Both the position numbers and the translations under genes were made by a program. This document shows positions 1-6,852 of a stretch of DNA of 8,327 nt, piece after piece; the first letter of the stretch is position 1, and each line of letters opens with the position of its first letter. Source of the DNA: AM-2324 sp042091035 (lineage in GTDB: Bacteria > Bacteroidota > Bacteroidia > Chitinophagales > Saprospiraceae). The stretch spans positions 1 through 8,327 of the forward strand of contig JBELIG010000140.1 of assembly GCA_042091035.1 (NCBI GenBank), given 5' to 3'. The notes under the pieces are model-generated. The model saw only the letters and a program-made list of their open reading frames with translations, made no database searches and was not told the DNA's origin.

Positions 1-1019
1 TATGACCCGTCTCCATTTAGAGGAGGCTCTATAACATCTACAGAAGAAGCTTCAAGAGGACTAAAACGTTGATTATTAAAAAACATAATCATTCCACCAT
101 GCACTAGAGAATCGCTGATCCAATAAGCATCATGTTGTTTAAATAATTTTTGATCAATAGAGGTGCCTTGCTGATAAGCGACTGGATTACCCCAGCGATA
201 GAGCAAATCTCCTCCTTTTCCTGATAGCCCTCCGCTATGACCTGCGGCTTCTTCAGTAGTTGTAGAATGATCTATGATCCAAATTTCACTGTTATGATGT
301 ACGCTAATTACAATCTGATCTAAGTCCTCATTATAATCCAATGAATTGAAATGTAACCAATCTGATGATTGATTTGTAATTCCATCATAATTAATATCTA
401 TAAGCTCTGGATGTTGGGACACGATGCCAAAATTATCAAGACTAGCATCAGCATTCTGAATCATATGATCCCAAACCTTCCATTCCCAAACTATTTCAGC
501 CCCGCCAGTATCAAAGTTGGGCTCCAATTCAACAATTTTTTCTGCCCAAAGGAATTCTTTTGGCAAAATTCGCCCTTCTTGAATTTGTTGTTCCTCCGTA
601 TAAGAATCCCAAGCTATAACTAAAACATTTCCATTAGGAAGTATTTCCACATCGTGATGTTGACATTGCAAGGAGTCCGCTACATCGTAAGACCATATCA
701 CATTACTATCCCAATCAATAATCTCTAAACCTCCACCTACACCCCCGCCATTAAAATAGGGCTGAACTATTTTTTTAGTCCTCAACAAATTTCCATTTTC
801 TAATAGGTAACAGGAGAGTCCAGGTCTTACATTTGTTGTCCAACTATGAACAAGTTGACCACAATTATCAATGAGGAAGACATCATTACTTTGATTTGGA
901 GAAAAAAGTGTATATCCATTTTCAGAATCAGCCGTGTAAGCTGTCAAGCCAATAGTATTCTGAGCATATCCCCATATTGTGAATAATAAAAAGCTAAAAG
1001 TGAGTATCGTTTTAGGCAT
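1..1019 (-). CDS. Aryl-sulfate sulfotransferase family secreted protein (3' end cut by window)
   Basis: This open frame runs from an ATG at 1019 to the window edge: 339 codons and no stop, so the C-terminus is missing. Residues 1-20 form a signal peptide (hydrophobic core, then GYAQ before N21), so export to the periplasm or beyond is expected. The body is ASST-like beta-propeller sequence: an ENGYTLFSP start (33-41), LIDNCGQLVHSW (49-60), LLENGNLLRT (72-81), QHHDVEILPNGNVL (120-133), DWLHFNSLDY (220-229), GGDLLYRWGNP (269-279) and KQHDAYW (294-300). Family enzymes transfer sulfate between phenolic compounds through a sulfated histidine. Spacing of H122, H223 and H296 fits, from memory, E. 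coli AssT H252, H356 and H436. The arginine expected about 18 residues after the second His is H241 here, so activity is uncertain. Many Bacteroidota homologues carry a type IX secretion tail, which would lie off-window. The purine-rich AAAAAAGAGAA before the ATG supports this start. It is transcribed divergently from the AraC gene, with no evident link to the SusCD genes. Confidence 0.85.
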   Translation of the reverse strand, partial: MPKTILTFSFLLFTIWGYAQNTIGLTAYTADSENGYTLFSPNQSNDVFLIDNCGQLVHSWTTNVRPGLSCYLLENGNLLRTKKIVQPYFNGGGVGGGLEIIDWDSNVIWSYDVADSLQCQHHDVEILPNGNVLVIAWDSYTEEQQIQEGRILPKEFLWAEKIVELEPNFDTGGAEIVWEWKVWDHMIQNADASLDNFGIVSQHPELIDINYDGITNQSSDWLHFNSLDYNEDLDQIVISVHHNSEIWIIDHSTTTEEAAGHSGGLSGKGGDLLYRWGNPVAYQQGTSIDQKLFKQHDAYWISDSLVHGGMIMFFNNQRFSPLEASSVDVIEPPLNGDGS

Positions 1020-1274
1020 TTCTCTTTTTTGGATTAAAATGAAGATTTCTTGAAAGCTGATGCAATTTAGCTCAAATAATTCCAAAGTTTTGATAAAATT
1101 TTATCATTAATCTATTCATCCGAGGTCTGTTATAAAGTTGCTTTGACAAAAAATATGCTTTATCAATTCAGTCTAATCTTCGTCAAATTAGCCCCAATTG
1201 AACGTTCGCCTAGGTTTAATCATTTGTATATCCCCCCATTTACTGCTATATTACTTTTAGACATTACTTAACCA
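1020..1274. other. Divergent intergenic region between ASST-like and AraC genes
   Basis: This 255-bp AT-rich spacer must carry the start signals for both divergent genes. I found no tRNA, small ORF or convincing RNA gene. I searched both strands for the Bacteroidota -7 element TAnnTTTG and found no exact match. The nearest plus-strand candidates are TAGGTTTA at 1211-1218 and TACTTTTA at 1252-1259, each one base off and without a well-placed TTG at -33. The clearest structure is a 16-bp palindrome listed separately. Confidence 0.7.
1091..1106. promoter_or_regulatory. Perfect 16-bp palindrome, candidate operator
   Basis: TGATAAAATTTTATCA is a perfect inverted repeat with no spacer. It lies 72 nt upstream of the ASST-like start and 169 nt upstream of the AraC start. 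Such symmetry fits a dimeric regulator. The TGAT and ATCA ends recall FNR/CRP-type sites, but the inner gap is 8 nt, not the 4 nt of an FNR box measured this way. AraC proteins usually bind direct repeats, so the neighbouring regulator is not an obvious ligand. AT-rich DNA yields such palindromes by chance fairly often, so the functional role is inference. Confidence 0.3.
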
Positions 1275-2135
1275 ATGACATCAAAGACGAATCCGAAATT
1301 AGAAACAATTCGAATTCAGGAAGCCTCGCAAACTTTTCACTATTATAAAAACGAGGCAAGTGCATGGGACTCATTCTGGCATTATCATCCTGAAATCGAA
1401 ATTACCTATATCCATCAGGGTAGAGGATTACGGTTTGTTGGTGATAGTATTCAACCCTACCAAACAGGTGATTTAGTGCTTTTCGGCAAAAACCTCCCAC
1501 ATAATCACCTATCGCACAGATCTGATGATCAAAGGGACAAGCAAGTACTCTATGGACTGCAGTTCTCTAATAATCTATTTAGAGATTTCAGAGAATGTGA
1601 GAAAGTAAGCAAACTTTTCCAAATGGCTAAGTATGGCATTTACTTTCCGAACGTAAGCCAGGAAATAAAAGATAAAATTGTGGCTATTGAGAAGTCCAGG
1701 CCACTTACTAGACTTATTTACTTACTAGAAGTCATCAATGCACTTGTTGAAGAGGAGGATTATGAAACCTTGTCAAGTATTAGTTTTGATGAGCACAAGG
1801 ATTTAAAAAAACAACACAGTAGAATTGATGATGTTACTACCTACATCATGGAAAACTTCAACAAGAGTATTTCCCTTGAAAAGGTATCCACCATGGCGGG
1901 ACTGACTCCCCCATCATTCTGCAGATGGTTCAAGAAAAATACAGGAAGCACTTATATTGACTATCTGAACAATATTAAGATTGAAAAATCCTGCCAGTTT
2001 CTTATAAAAACTGACTGGGCCATCAAAAGAGTAGCCTACGAATCAGGCTTTGAAAGTCTAGCCAACTTCAATAGAACCTTTAAAAAGTATAAAAAGCAAG
2101 CACCAAACCTTTATCGTAAAGTGCTGAGTGCATAA
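1275..2135 (+). CDS. AraC-family transcriptional regulator with N-terminal cupin domain
   Basis: A 286-residue cytoplasmic one-component regulator of normal AraC-family length. The N-terminal half is a cupin-like sensor, about residues 20-100. It has an HxH and downstream Glu (H36, H38, E42 in HYHPEIEI) and a second motif, GDLVLFGKNLPHNH (65-78), the pattern of AraC proteins that sense sugars or other small ligands. The C-terminal domain (about 184-283) holds two helix-turn-helix units: SLEKVSTMAGLTPPSFCRWF (200-219) and a second at 248-271 with the typical A-x-x-x-G-F-x-S-x-x-x-F-x-R-x-F-K pattern. It ends with the family's closing P-x-x-Y-R form (APNLYR, 276-281). No signal peptide or membrane segment is present. 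The ATG at 1275 has no Shine-Dalgarno sequence, as usual in this phylum. The gene converges on susD and diverges from the ASST-like gene, so either side could be its target. Starch loci of Bacteroides often use the membrane regulator SusR, so an AraC protein here would be a different control scheme. Target and ligand are unknown. Confidence 0.94.
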   Translation: MTSKTNPKLETIRIQEASQTFHYYKNEASAWDSFWHYHPEIEITYIHQGRGLRFVGDSIQPYQTGDLVLFGKNLPHNHLSHRSDDQRDKQVLYGLQFSNNLFRDFRECEKVSKLFQMAKYGIYFPNVSQEIKDKIVAIEKSRPLTRLIYLLEVINALVEEEDYETLSSISFDEHKDLKKQHSRIDDVTTYIMENFNKSISLEKVSTMAGLTPPSFCRWFKKNTGSTYIDYLNNIKIEKSCQFLIKTDWAIKRVAYESGFESLANFNRTFKKYKKQAPNLYRKVLSA

Positions 2136-2168
2136 AAAAAGCTCCGAAATTTATTCGGAGCTTTTTTT
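2134..2168. terminator. Symmetric bidirectional intrinsic terminator shared by araC-type gene and susD
   Basis: The arms at 2141-2148 (GCTCCGAA) and 2154-2161 (TTCGGAGC) pair perfectly around the 5-nt loop ATTTA. Seven A (2134-2140) precede the stem and seven T (2162-2168) follow it. The element therefore reads as stem plus U-tract on both strands. It overlaps the TAA stop of the AraC gene (2133-2135) and ends 1 nt before the susD stop codon (2170-2172). It can stop both converging transcripts within a 34-nt gap. Confidence 0.93.
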
Positions 2169-2169
2169 A

Positions 2170-3744
2170 TTAATAACCTGGATTTTGTACCAGATTAGGA
2201 TTTGCAATCATATCTGAAGATGGAATTGGGAATATATCCCTAAACGATTCCACACCTCTTCCCTCTTGTACATTTCCTTTCCAAGGCCATAGATAATCAC
2301 CACTTGTGAATAAGCCAAATCGAACAAGGTCTATTCTTCTTGTACCTTCCCAGTACAATTCTCTAGATCGTTCATTCAAGATGAAGCCTAAGTCAAGATC
2401 AGCTTGACTTATATTACCAGAATCATCTCCATATGCTCTTAATCTGAGTGCATTAACATAATCAGTAGCTAAGGAAAGATCGCCAGAAGCACCTCTCAAT
2501 GTAGCCTCAACATACATTAAATAAGCATCTGCCAATCTGAACATTGGATAATCTGTATCGACATGTGTGTTATTACTCCCCACATCACCGGCCGCATTCA
2601 AATTCTTGTATTTAGGAACTGCAATACCTTCTGTAAACTCACCAATATCTGTAATATCCAATGCTTGGCCATCTGTATAAAAAATAGCCCTAGAATCAAT
2701 ATCTCCTGTTACATCAGGAAACTGCTCAATCAAATTGCGTGTAGTTCTTAGACCTGCCCAACCTCCAGCGACACCAGAGTCCGAATCTGACATAGAACCA
2801 CCAATTGCTGCCTGCACTAAGAATGTAGTACATCCCCAACTTTGAACTCTTGTACCATCTGAAACTAGTGGAAAGATAATCTCATTGGATAAGTGATTAT
2901 CTTTCATAAATAATTCCTCATAATTAGGCTCAAGCGTATAGCCAGCAGCGATTACTTTTTCACAGGCTGCTAAACAGTCTGTGTAATAATCTTGGCCAAT
3001 CATTGCCTCTGCATTCAAATATAACTTTGCCTGAAGCATCCATACACCAGCTTGATCTACTCGTCCATAATCACCTTGTCTTGGTGCAGGAAGTTCACCT
3101 TCTACAGCCTCTAACTCAGCTTTTATAAAGGCAAACATATCCTCAGGAGAACTCTGCTCAGGAAAACCAACACTTACCTCCTCTGCCAAAACAACATTTC
3201 TGAAAAGGTCTAGTGCATGCCAATAAGCCAGTGCTCTTAAAAATCGTGCATCATTTCTGTATGCGCGAATCTCATCACGATCAGCCTCTGGCACACCATG
3301 AAGGTCCATAGTTTCATCAGAAGATAATTGAAGAAAGTCATTCGATAAAGAAACAATTAATGAAATCCTGTAGTACAGAACTTTTACAAACTGGTTCTCT
3401 GAAGACCAAGAAAACTCGTGTAGATCGCGTATTCCAGCATCTGTCCAACCACATACTGCCTCATCGGTAGTTAATTCTTGCGCTTTCCAATAGGCGCGAA
3501 TATAGGAAGTAAAACCCTCGTCATTCACTATTGTAATATCAGTATCTCCCGAAGGTCCATCCTGACCAGTAAGAGAAAAACTTGCATATACTTTAGCCAG
3601 ATAAGATCTATAGGCATCTGCTGATGTAAATGCAAGATTTGAAGGCAGTCCGTTCTCTGGACTTACATCAAGATCGGTACAGCTATTTAGCATAAAGCAA
3701 GCTAATACCACGAAAAATATATTTAATCTTTTCATAATTCTCAT
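2170..3744 (-). CDS. susD: SusD/RagB family glycan-binding outer-membrane lipoprotein
   Basis: This is the lid subunit of a SusCD importer. It binds oligosaccharide at the cell surface and closes over the SusC barrel. Its 524 residues are normal for the family. A lipoprotein signal peptide ends in the lipobox L19-N-S-C22, and T23-D-L-D follows the lipidated Cys. The SusD N-terminal domain covers about 23-220, with RFLRALAYWHALDLFR at 167-182. The RagB/SusD domain covers about 280-524, with FRLADAYLMYVEA at 402-414, ILNERSRELYWEGTRRIDL at 455-473 and the typical NPGY end. From memory it aligns over its length with B. thetaiotaomicron starch SusD. D75, R83, W100 and W329 match starch-contact positions, Y296 becomes F308 and N101 becomes A103. 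The ATG at 3744 lies 3 nt after the susC stop. A second ATG at 3735, preceded by GAGAATT, would give the more usual MKRLNIFF start and is equally possible. The gene is co-transcribed with susC and ends at the shared terminator. The symbol denotes family membership; the starch substrate is inferred. Confidence 0.96.
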   Translation of the reverse strand: MRIMKRLNIFFVVLACFMLNSCTDLDVSPENGLPSNLAFTSADAYRSYLAKVYASFSLTGQDGPSGDTDITIVNDEGFTSYIRAYWKAQELTTDEAVCGWTDAGIRDLHEFSWSSENQFVKVLYYRISLIVSLSNDFLQLSSDETMDLHGVPEADRDEIRAYRNDARFLRALAYWHALDLFRNVVLAEEVSVGFPEQSSPEDMFAFIKAELEAVEGELPAPRQGDYGRVDQAGVWMLQAKLYLNAEAMIGQDYYTDCLAACEKVIAAGYTLEPNYEELFMKDNHLSNEIIFPLVSDGTRVQSWGCTTFLVQAAIGGSMSDSDSGVAGGWAGLRTTRNLIEQFPDVTGDIDSRAIFYTDGQALDITDIGEFTEGIAVPKYKNLNAAGDVGSNNTHVDTDYPMFRLADAYLMYVEATLRGASGDLSLATDYVNALRLRAYGDDSGNISQADLDLGFILNERSRELYWEGTRRIDLVRFGLFTSGDYLWPWKGNVQEGRGVESFRDIFPIPSSDMIANPNLVQNPGY

Positions 3745-3747
3745 GAT

Positions 3748-6738
3748 TTAAAAGTTGGCATTTACTCCAGCTACTATAGTGAATGATGCCGGGTACAGAT
3801 TATTATCAATCCCATTAGAATGCAGCGCCAATTCAGGATCCATCCCGCTATATCCTGAAACGGTCAAAATGTTTGTTGCCGTTGCAAACACATTCAAACC
3901 TTCAAATACTTTCTTAGTATTAAATTGATAAGACAAGGTGATATTATCCAACTTCATAAACGATCCGTTTTCTAAATAAAAATCAGATTTCAGCTGTCTA
4001 TTATTAAAATTTGTATTTGTGAAAGCAGATTGATGAATATTATTTAATCCAAAGTCATAAAGGCGATCATAGTAACCATTAGACGACGAAACATTATTGT
4101 AAATCCAGTTACCAAAACTTGCTCTAAAAGTTGCTGCTAAAGACCAGTTTTTCCAAGTTATATTAGAAGTAAGTCCAAGAGAAACTGTTGGCTCTGGATT
4201 ATCCTTTATTACAAGATCATCCTCATTAATCTTTCCATCTCCATTAATGTCTTCATAGATGTCCTGTAGATCAACTATTCCGTCTGCATTATGGTCTGCA
4301 CCATCCGGAAGCGGTGTACCATTTTCGTCATAAATATGATTGTAGGTATAGAAGGAATTGATAGGATTACCTACTCGTAAGACCTGTATGGTTTGACCAA
4401 TATCACCACTGATACCTCCAGTAGGATAGATAATACCATCAGAGATATCCGCATTATCAAGTTTTACAATCTGGTTTCTGTTATAAGAAGCATTGAAGCT
4501 GATGTTCCAATCAAAATTTGCCTTATCTACTACAACTGCGTTCAATAATAATTCAACTCCTTTGTTCTCCATCTCTCCAATATTGGTAACTACCTGGTCA
4601 GAAAGATTAGTAAAGGCACTTGTAGCAGCTCTGAACAACATATCCTTGGTATATTTTCGATATAAATCTAGGGAACCACTAAGTCTATTATTGAAAAAGC
4701 CAAAATCAAGCCCTAGATTCAATGACTCCGTCTCTTCCCATTTAATACCTGGATCTACACCCACACCTCTTAAAGTGTTTACAAATTCATTTCCAAACTG
4801 GTAGGTTGCATCGCCCGTTCCGTAAGAATAATATACGAAATACAGGTAATCTCCAAACTGCTCATTACCAACTGAACCGTAACTAGCTCTTAGCTTTAGA
4901 TTGCTAAATGTATTTTTCAGGCCTGCCATAAACGGTTCCTCAAGCATGCGCCATGCAAATGCTGCAGAGGGGAATAAACCCCAGCGATTTTCAGCTCCAA
5001 ATCTTGTAGAACCATCTCTTCTCAAAGATGCAGTGAGTAAATATTTTTCCTTTACATTAAAATTCATTCTTCCATAAAAAGAAATCAATCGATTTGTTGC
5101 TCTATTTGGCAATGGAATGTCAAGGGTATCCGTATACATCCACTCCCCATTCTCTTCAACCAACATATTCCCAGACTCCTCTACCGTTCTTGCATTTTTT
5201 TCTTGCCAGGAGTATCCACCTACTAAATTTAGTTTTGCACCAATAGATTTAAATGCTTTATCATAACCAAGATAAGCCTCCATTGAAGAGGAGTATTCTT
5301 CTGTTTCGTATAAACCAAGATAACCTCCATTATTGTAAGCCTCTCTTAAAAGAGGATCACTAAAATTAGAACCATTTCCTCTACTTAAATCATAACTCAA
5401 TTGAGTATTTAAACTCAAACCATCCACGAAAGGTAGGTCGTAGTTAATTGTAGCTGAATTCAAATATCTATTGATATGGCCAGTATTATTCACCAACTCC
5501 AAAGTAGATACAGGATTCTTTGCACCTAATTCTTGATTATGCTGATAAAAGCCACCAAATGGAGAATCTGCATCATATATTTCATGCGTTGGATCAAAGA
5601 ATATCGCTGTACCCAATACATTCGGTGCATAATTTTCATTTATATCAGCAAACTTGGAGCGTATACTGATTCGAAGATCATTGTTCAATAAATTGAAATC
5701 AAGGTTTGCTCCAGCAGTAAATTTACTATGATTCGAATATCTTATTACGCCATTATTATTCAAGTAACCTCCAGTAACTCTGTAGGTAAATTTATCAGAG
5801 CCTCCTGAAACTGTTAGGTTATGTTCTGTATTTTGAGCGTCCTGTGTTACAGCATCAACCCAGTCTGTTGAAGCATCTCCAAGTCTTGGTTCTTGACCTG
5901 GGTCTTTTAAATTGATTGCACTTCTATAATTTGCAGGAGACAACGCTGCTGTTCTATTATTGAAAAACGAGACACTCGCATTACCTGTATAATTAACTTT
6001 TAGTCCGCCTTTTTGTCCAGATTTAGTGGTGATTATTATAACTCCATTTGCTCCTCTTGATCCATAAATAGCAGAGGCAGAAGCATCTTTTAAAACAGTA
6101 ATATCCTCTACATCGGATGGGTTGATAAAGTTTAATGGATTATAACCAGCTCCACTGACCTGTATAGGCACTCCATCAATTACAATCAGGGGTGATGTAC
6201 CCGCAGTAAGAGATGAAGCTCCACGAAGAACAATCCTAGACCCACCGCCAGGCTGACCATTACTTGTAATCTGTAGTCCTGCAACTTTACCGCTCAACAA
6301 TTTTTCTGGGGACGATACAACACCTTTGTTGAAATCCTCCTCTCCAACTTTTGCTACAACGCCAGTAAGATCTTTTTTCTGAACACTTCCGTAACCAACA
6401 ACCACGAATTGTTCCATTACTTCGGAGGCAGCCTCTAAAGTGATGTCGTAAACACCTTCAGCTTTGTCGATGTCGAGTACATACTCGTTATAACCAACAT
6501 AGCTGAAAATAACACGATCTCCAATACTGGCATTGAGTGTGTAATTACCGTCGATATCTGAAACGGACCCACTAATTTCATCCCCCTCTACAATCACATT
6601 TACTCCAATCAGAGATTCACCAGTAGAACGATCTATTATTTGCCCACTAATCTGTGCTACCAATACAGTTGAAAAACCCCAAAAGATAGAAATCAAGAGC
6701 GATAGAAATACATATTTTTGTACGTTTACTTTAAACAT
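3748..6738 (-). CDS. susC: SusC/RagA family TonB-dependent outer-membrane transporter
   Basis: This outer-membrane barrel imports oligosaccharides captured by its SusD partner, powered by TonB-ExbBD. Its 996 residues are the usual length. A signal peptide covers about 1-29 (VAQ before I30). Next is a carboxypeptidase-regulatory-like beta domain, about 30-105 (SGQIIDRSTGESLIGVNV to VGYNEYVLDI), which marks SusC-type transporters. A TonB-box-like strand follows (EQFVVVGYGS, 109-118). The plug domain is about 120-240, with PLIVIDGVPI (183-192) and the SusC/RagA signature around EDITVLKDASASAIYGSRGA (211-230). The barrel fills the rest and ends in an aromatic residue (GVNANF), as barrel-assembly signals do. 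Asp-rich DHNADGIVDLQD (815-826) and DINGDGKINEDD (830-841) look like EF-hand or dockerin calcium loops, probably in an extracellular loop. The ATG at 6738 suits the signal peptide. No Shine-Dalgarno sequence is visible. The first gene of a tight pair, it lies 114 nt after the SusE/F-like gene, with a terminator-like hairpin between, so it may have its own promoter. Confidence 0.97.
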   Translation of the reverse strand: MFKVNVQKYVFLSLLISIFWGFSTVLVAQISGQIIDRSTGESLIGVNVIVEGDEISGSVSDIDGNYTLNASIGDRVIFSYVGYNEYVLDIDKAEGVYDITLEAASEVMEQFVVVGYGSVQKKDLTGVVAKVGEEDFNKGVVSSPEKLLSGKVAGLQITSNGQPGGGSRIVLRGASSLTAGTSPLIVIDGVPIQVSGAGYNPLNFINPSDVEDITVLKDASASAIYGSRGANGVIIITTKSGQKGGLKVNYTGNASVSFFNNRTAALSPANYRSAINLKDPGQEPRLGDASTDWVDAVTQDAQNTEHNLTVSGGSDKFTYRVTGGYLNNNGVIRYSNHSKFTAGANLDFNLLNNDLRISIRSKFADINENYAPNVLGTAIFFDPTHEIYDADSPFGGFYQHNQELGAKNPVSTLELVNNTGHINRYLNSATINYDLPFVDGLSLNTQLSYDLSRGNGSNFSDPLLREAYNNGGYLGLYETEEYSSSMEAYLGYDKAFKSIGAKLNLVGGYSWQEKNARTVEESGNMLVEENGEWMYTDTLDIPLPNRATNRLISFYGRMNFNVKEKYLLTASLRRDGSTRFGAENRWGLFPSAAFAWRMLEEPFMAGLKNTFSNLKLRASYGSVGNEQFGDYLYFVYYSYGTGDATYQFGNEFVNTLRGVGVDPGIKWEETESLNLGLDFGFFNNRLSGSLDLYRKYTKDMLFRAATSAFTNLSDQVVTNIGEMENKGVELLLNAVVVDKANFDWNISFNASYNRNQIVKLDNADISDGIIYPTGGISGDIGQTIQVLRVGNPINSFYTYNHIYDENGTPLPDGADHNADGIVDLQDIYEDINGDGKINEDDLVIKDNPEPTVSLGLTSNITWKNWSLAATFRASFGNWIYNNVSSSNGYYDRLYDFGLNNIHQSAFTNTNFNNRQLKSDFYLENGSFMKLDNITLSYQFNTKKVFEGLNVFATATNILTVSGYSGMDPELALHSNGIDNNLYPASFTIVAGVNANF

Positions 6739-6797
6739 AACAGCTTATGAAATTTAAGCACATACCTTTATATCGATATGTTATTGTTAGTAATATC
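6739..6797 (-). promoter_or_regulatory. susC leader region, probable but unlocated promoter
   Basis: If the upstream hairpin terminates transcription, the susC promoter should lie in these 59 nt between the hairpin and the susC ATG. The strand being transcribed has no exact TAnnTTTG element. The closest match is TAAATTTC (6756 down to 6749), which lies too near the ATG and lacks a TTG upstream. A 10-bp palindrome, ATATCGATAT at 6770-6779, is the only other structure. Read-through from upstream remains possible. Confidence 0.25.
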
Positions 6798-6834
6798 AAA
6801 AAAGGCGGACCTGCCTTACACATGTCCACCTTTT
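6798..6834 (-). terminator. Intrinsic terminator or attenuator between SusE/F-like gene and susC
   Basis: Read on the minus strand, AAAAGGTGGAC (6834 to 6824) pairs with GTCCGCCTTTT (6810 to 6800) through 11 consecutive pairs, one of them G-U, around a 13-nt loop. The six U from 6803 to 6798 close the element; four of them fall within the last stem pairs. It starts 19 nt after the SusE/F-like stop codon. This is strong enough for a factor-independent terminator. Partial read-through would lower susCD relative to the upstream gene. Confidence 0.8.
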
Positions 6835-6852
6835 CCGATCATTTAAAATATT

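Noticed and set aside
369..623. 84-codon plus-strand ORF
   Set aside because: It lies antisense inside the ASST-like gene, whose reading frame shows clear family motifs across this stretch. The plus-strand product has no recognisable features.
1143..1148. TTGACA resembling a sigma-70 -35 box
   Set aside because: There is no TATAAT about 17 nt downstream, and the primary Bacteroidota sigma factor uses a different -33/-7 pattern.
1211..1218. TAGGTTTA as a -7 element for the AraC gene
   Set aside because: It is one base off TAnnTTTG, and the nearest TTG (1198-1200) is only about 10 nt upstream, too close for a -33 element.
2563..2751. 62-codon plus-strand ORF
   Set aside because: It is antisense within the C-terminal part of susD, with no family similarity and no start signals.
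4493..4804. 103-codon plus-strand ORF
   Set aside because: It is antisense within the susC barrel region. The sequence is Ser/Leu/Asn-rich noise without a domain or signal peptide.
6770..6779. ATATCGATAT palindrome as a regulator site
   Set aside because: It is only 10 bp and AT-rich, so chance is likely. I mention it in the susC leader but do not call it an operator.
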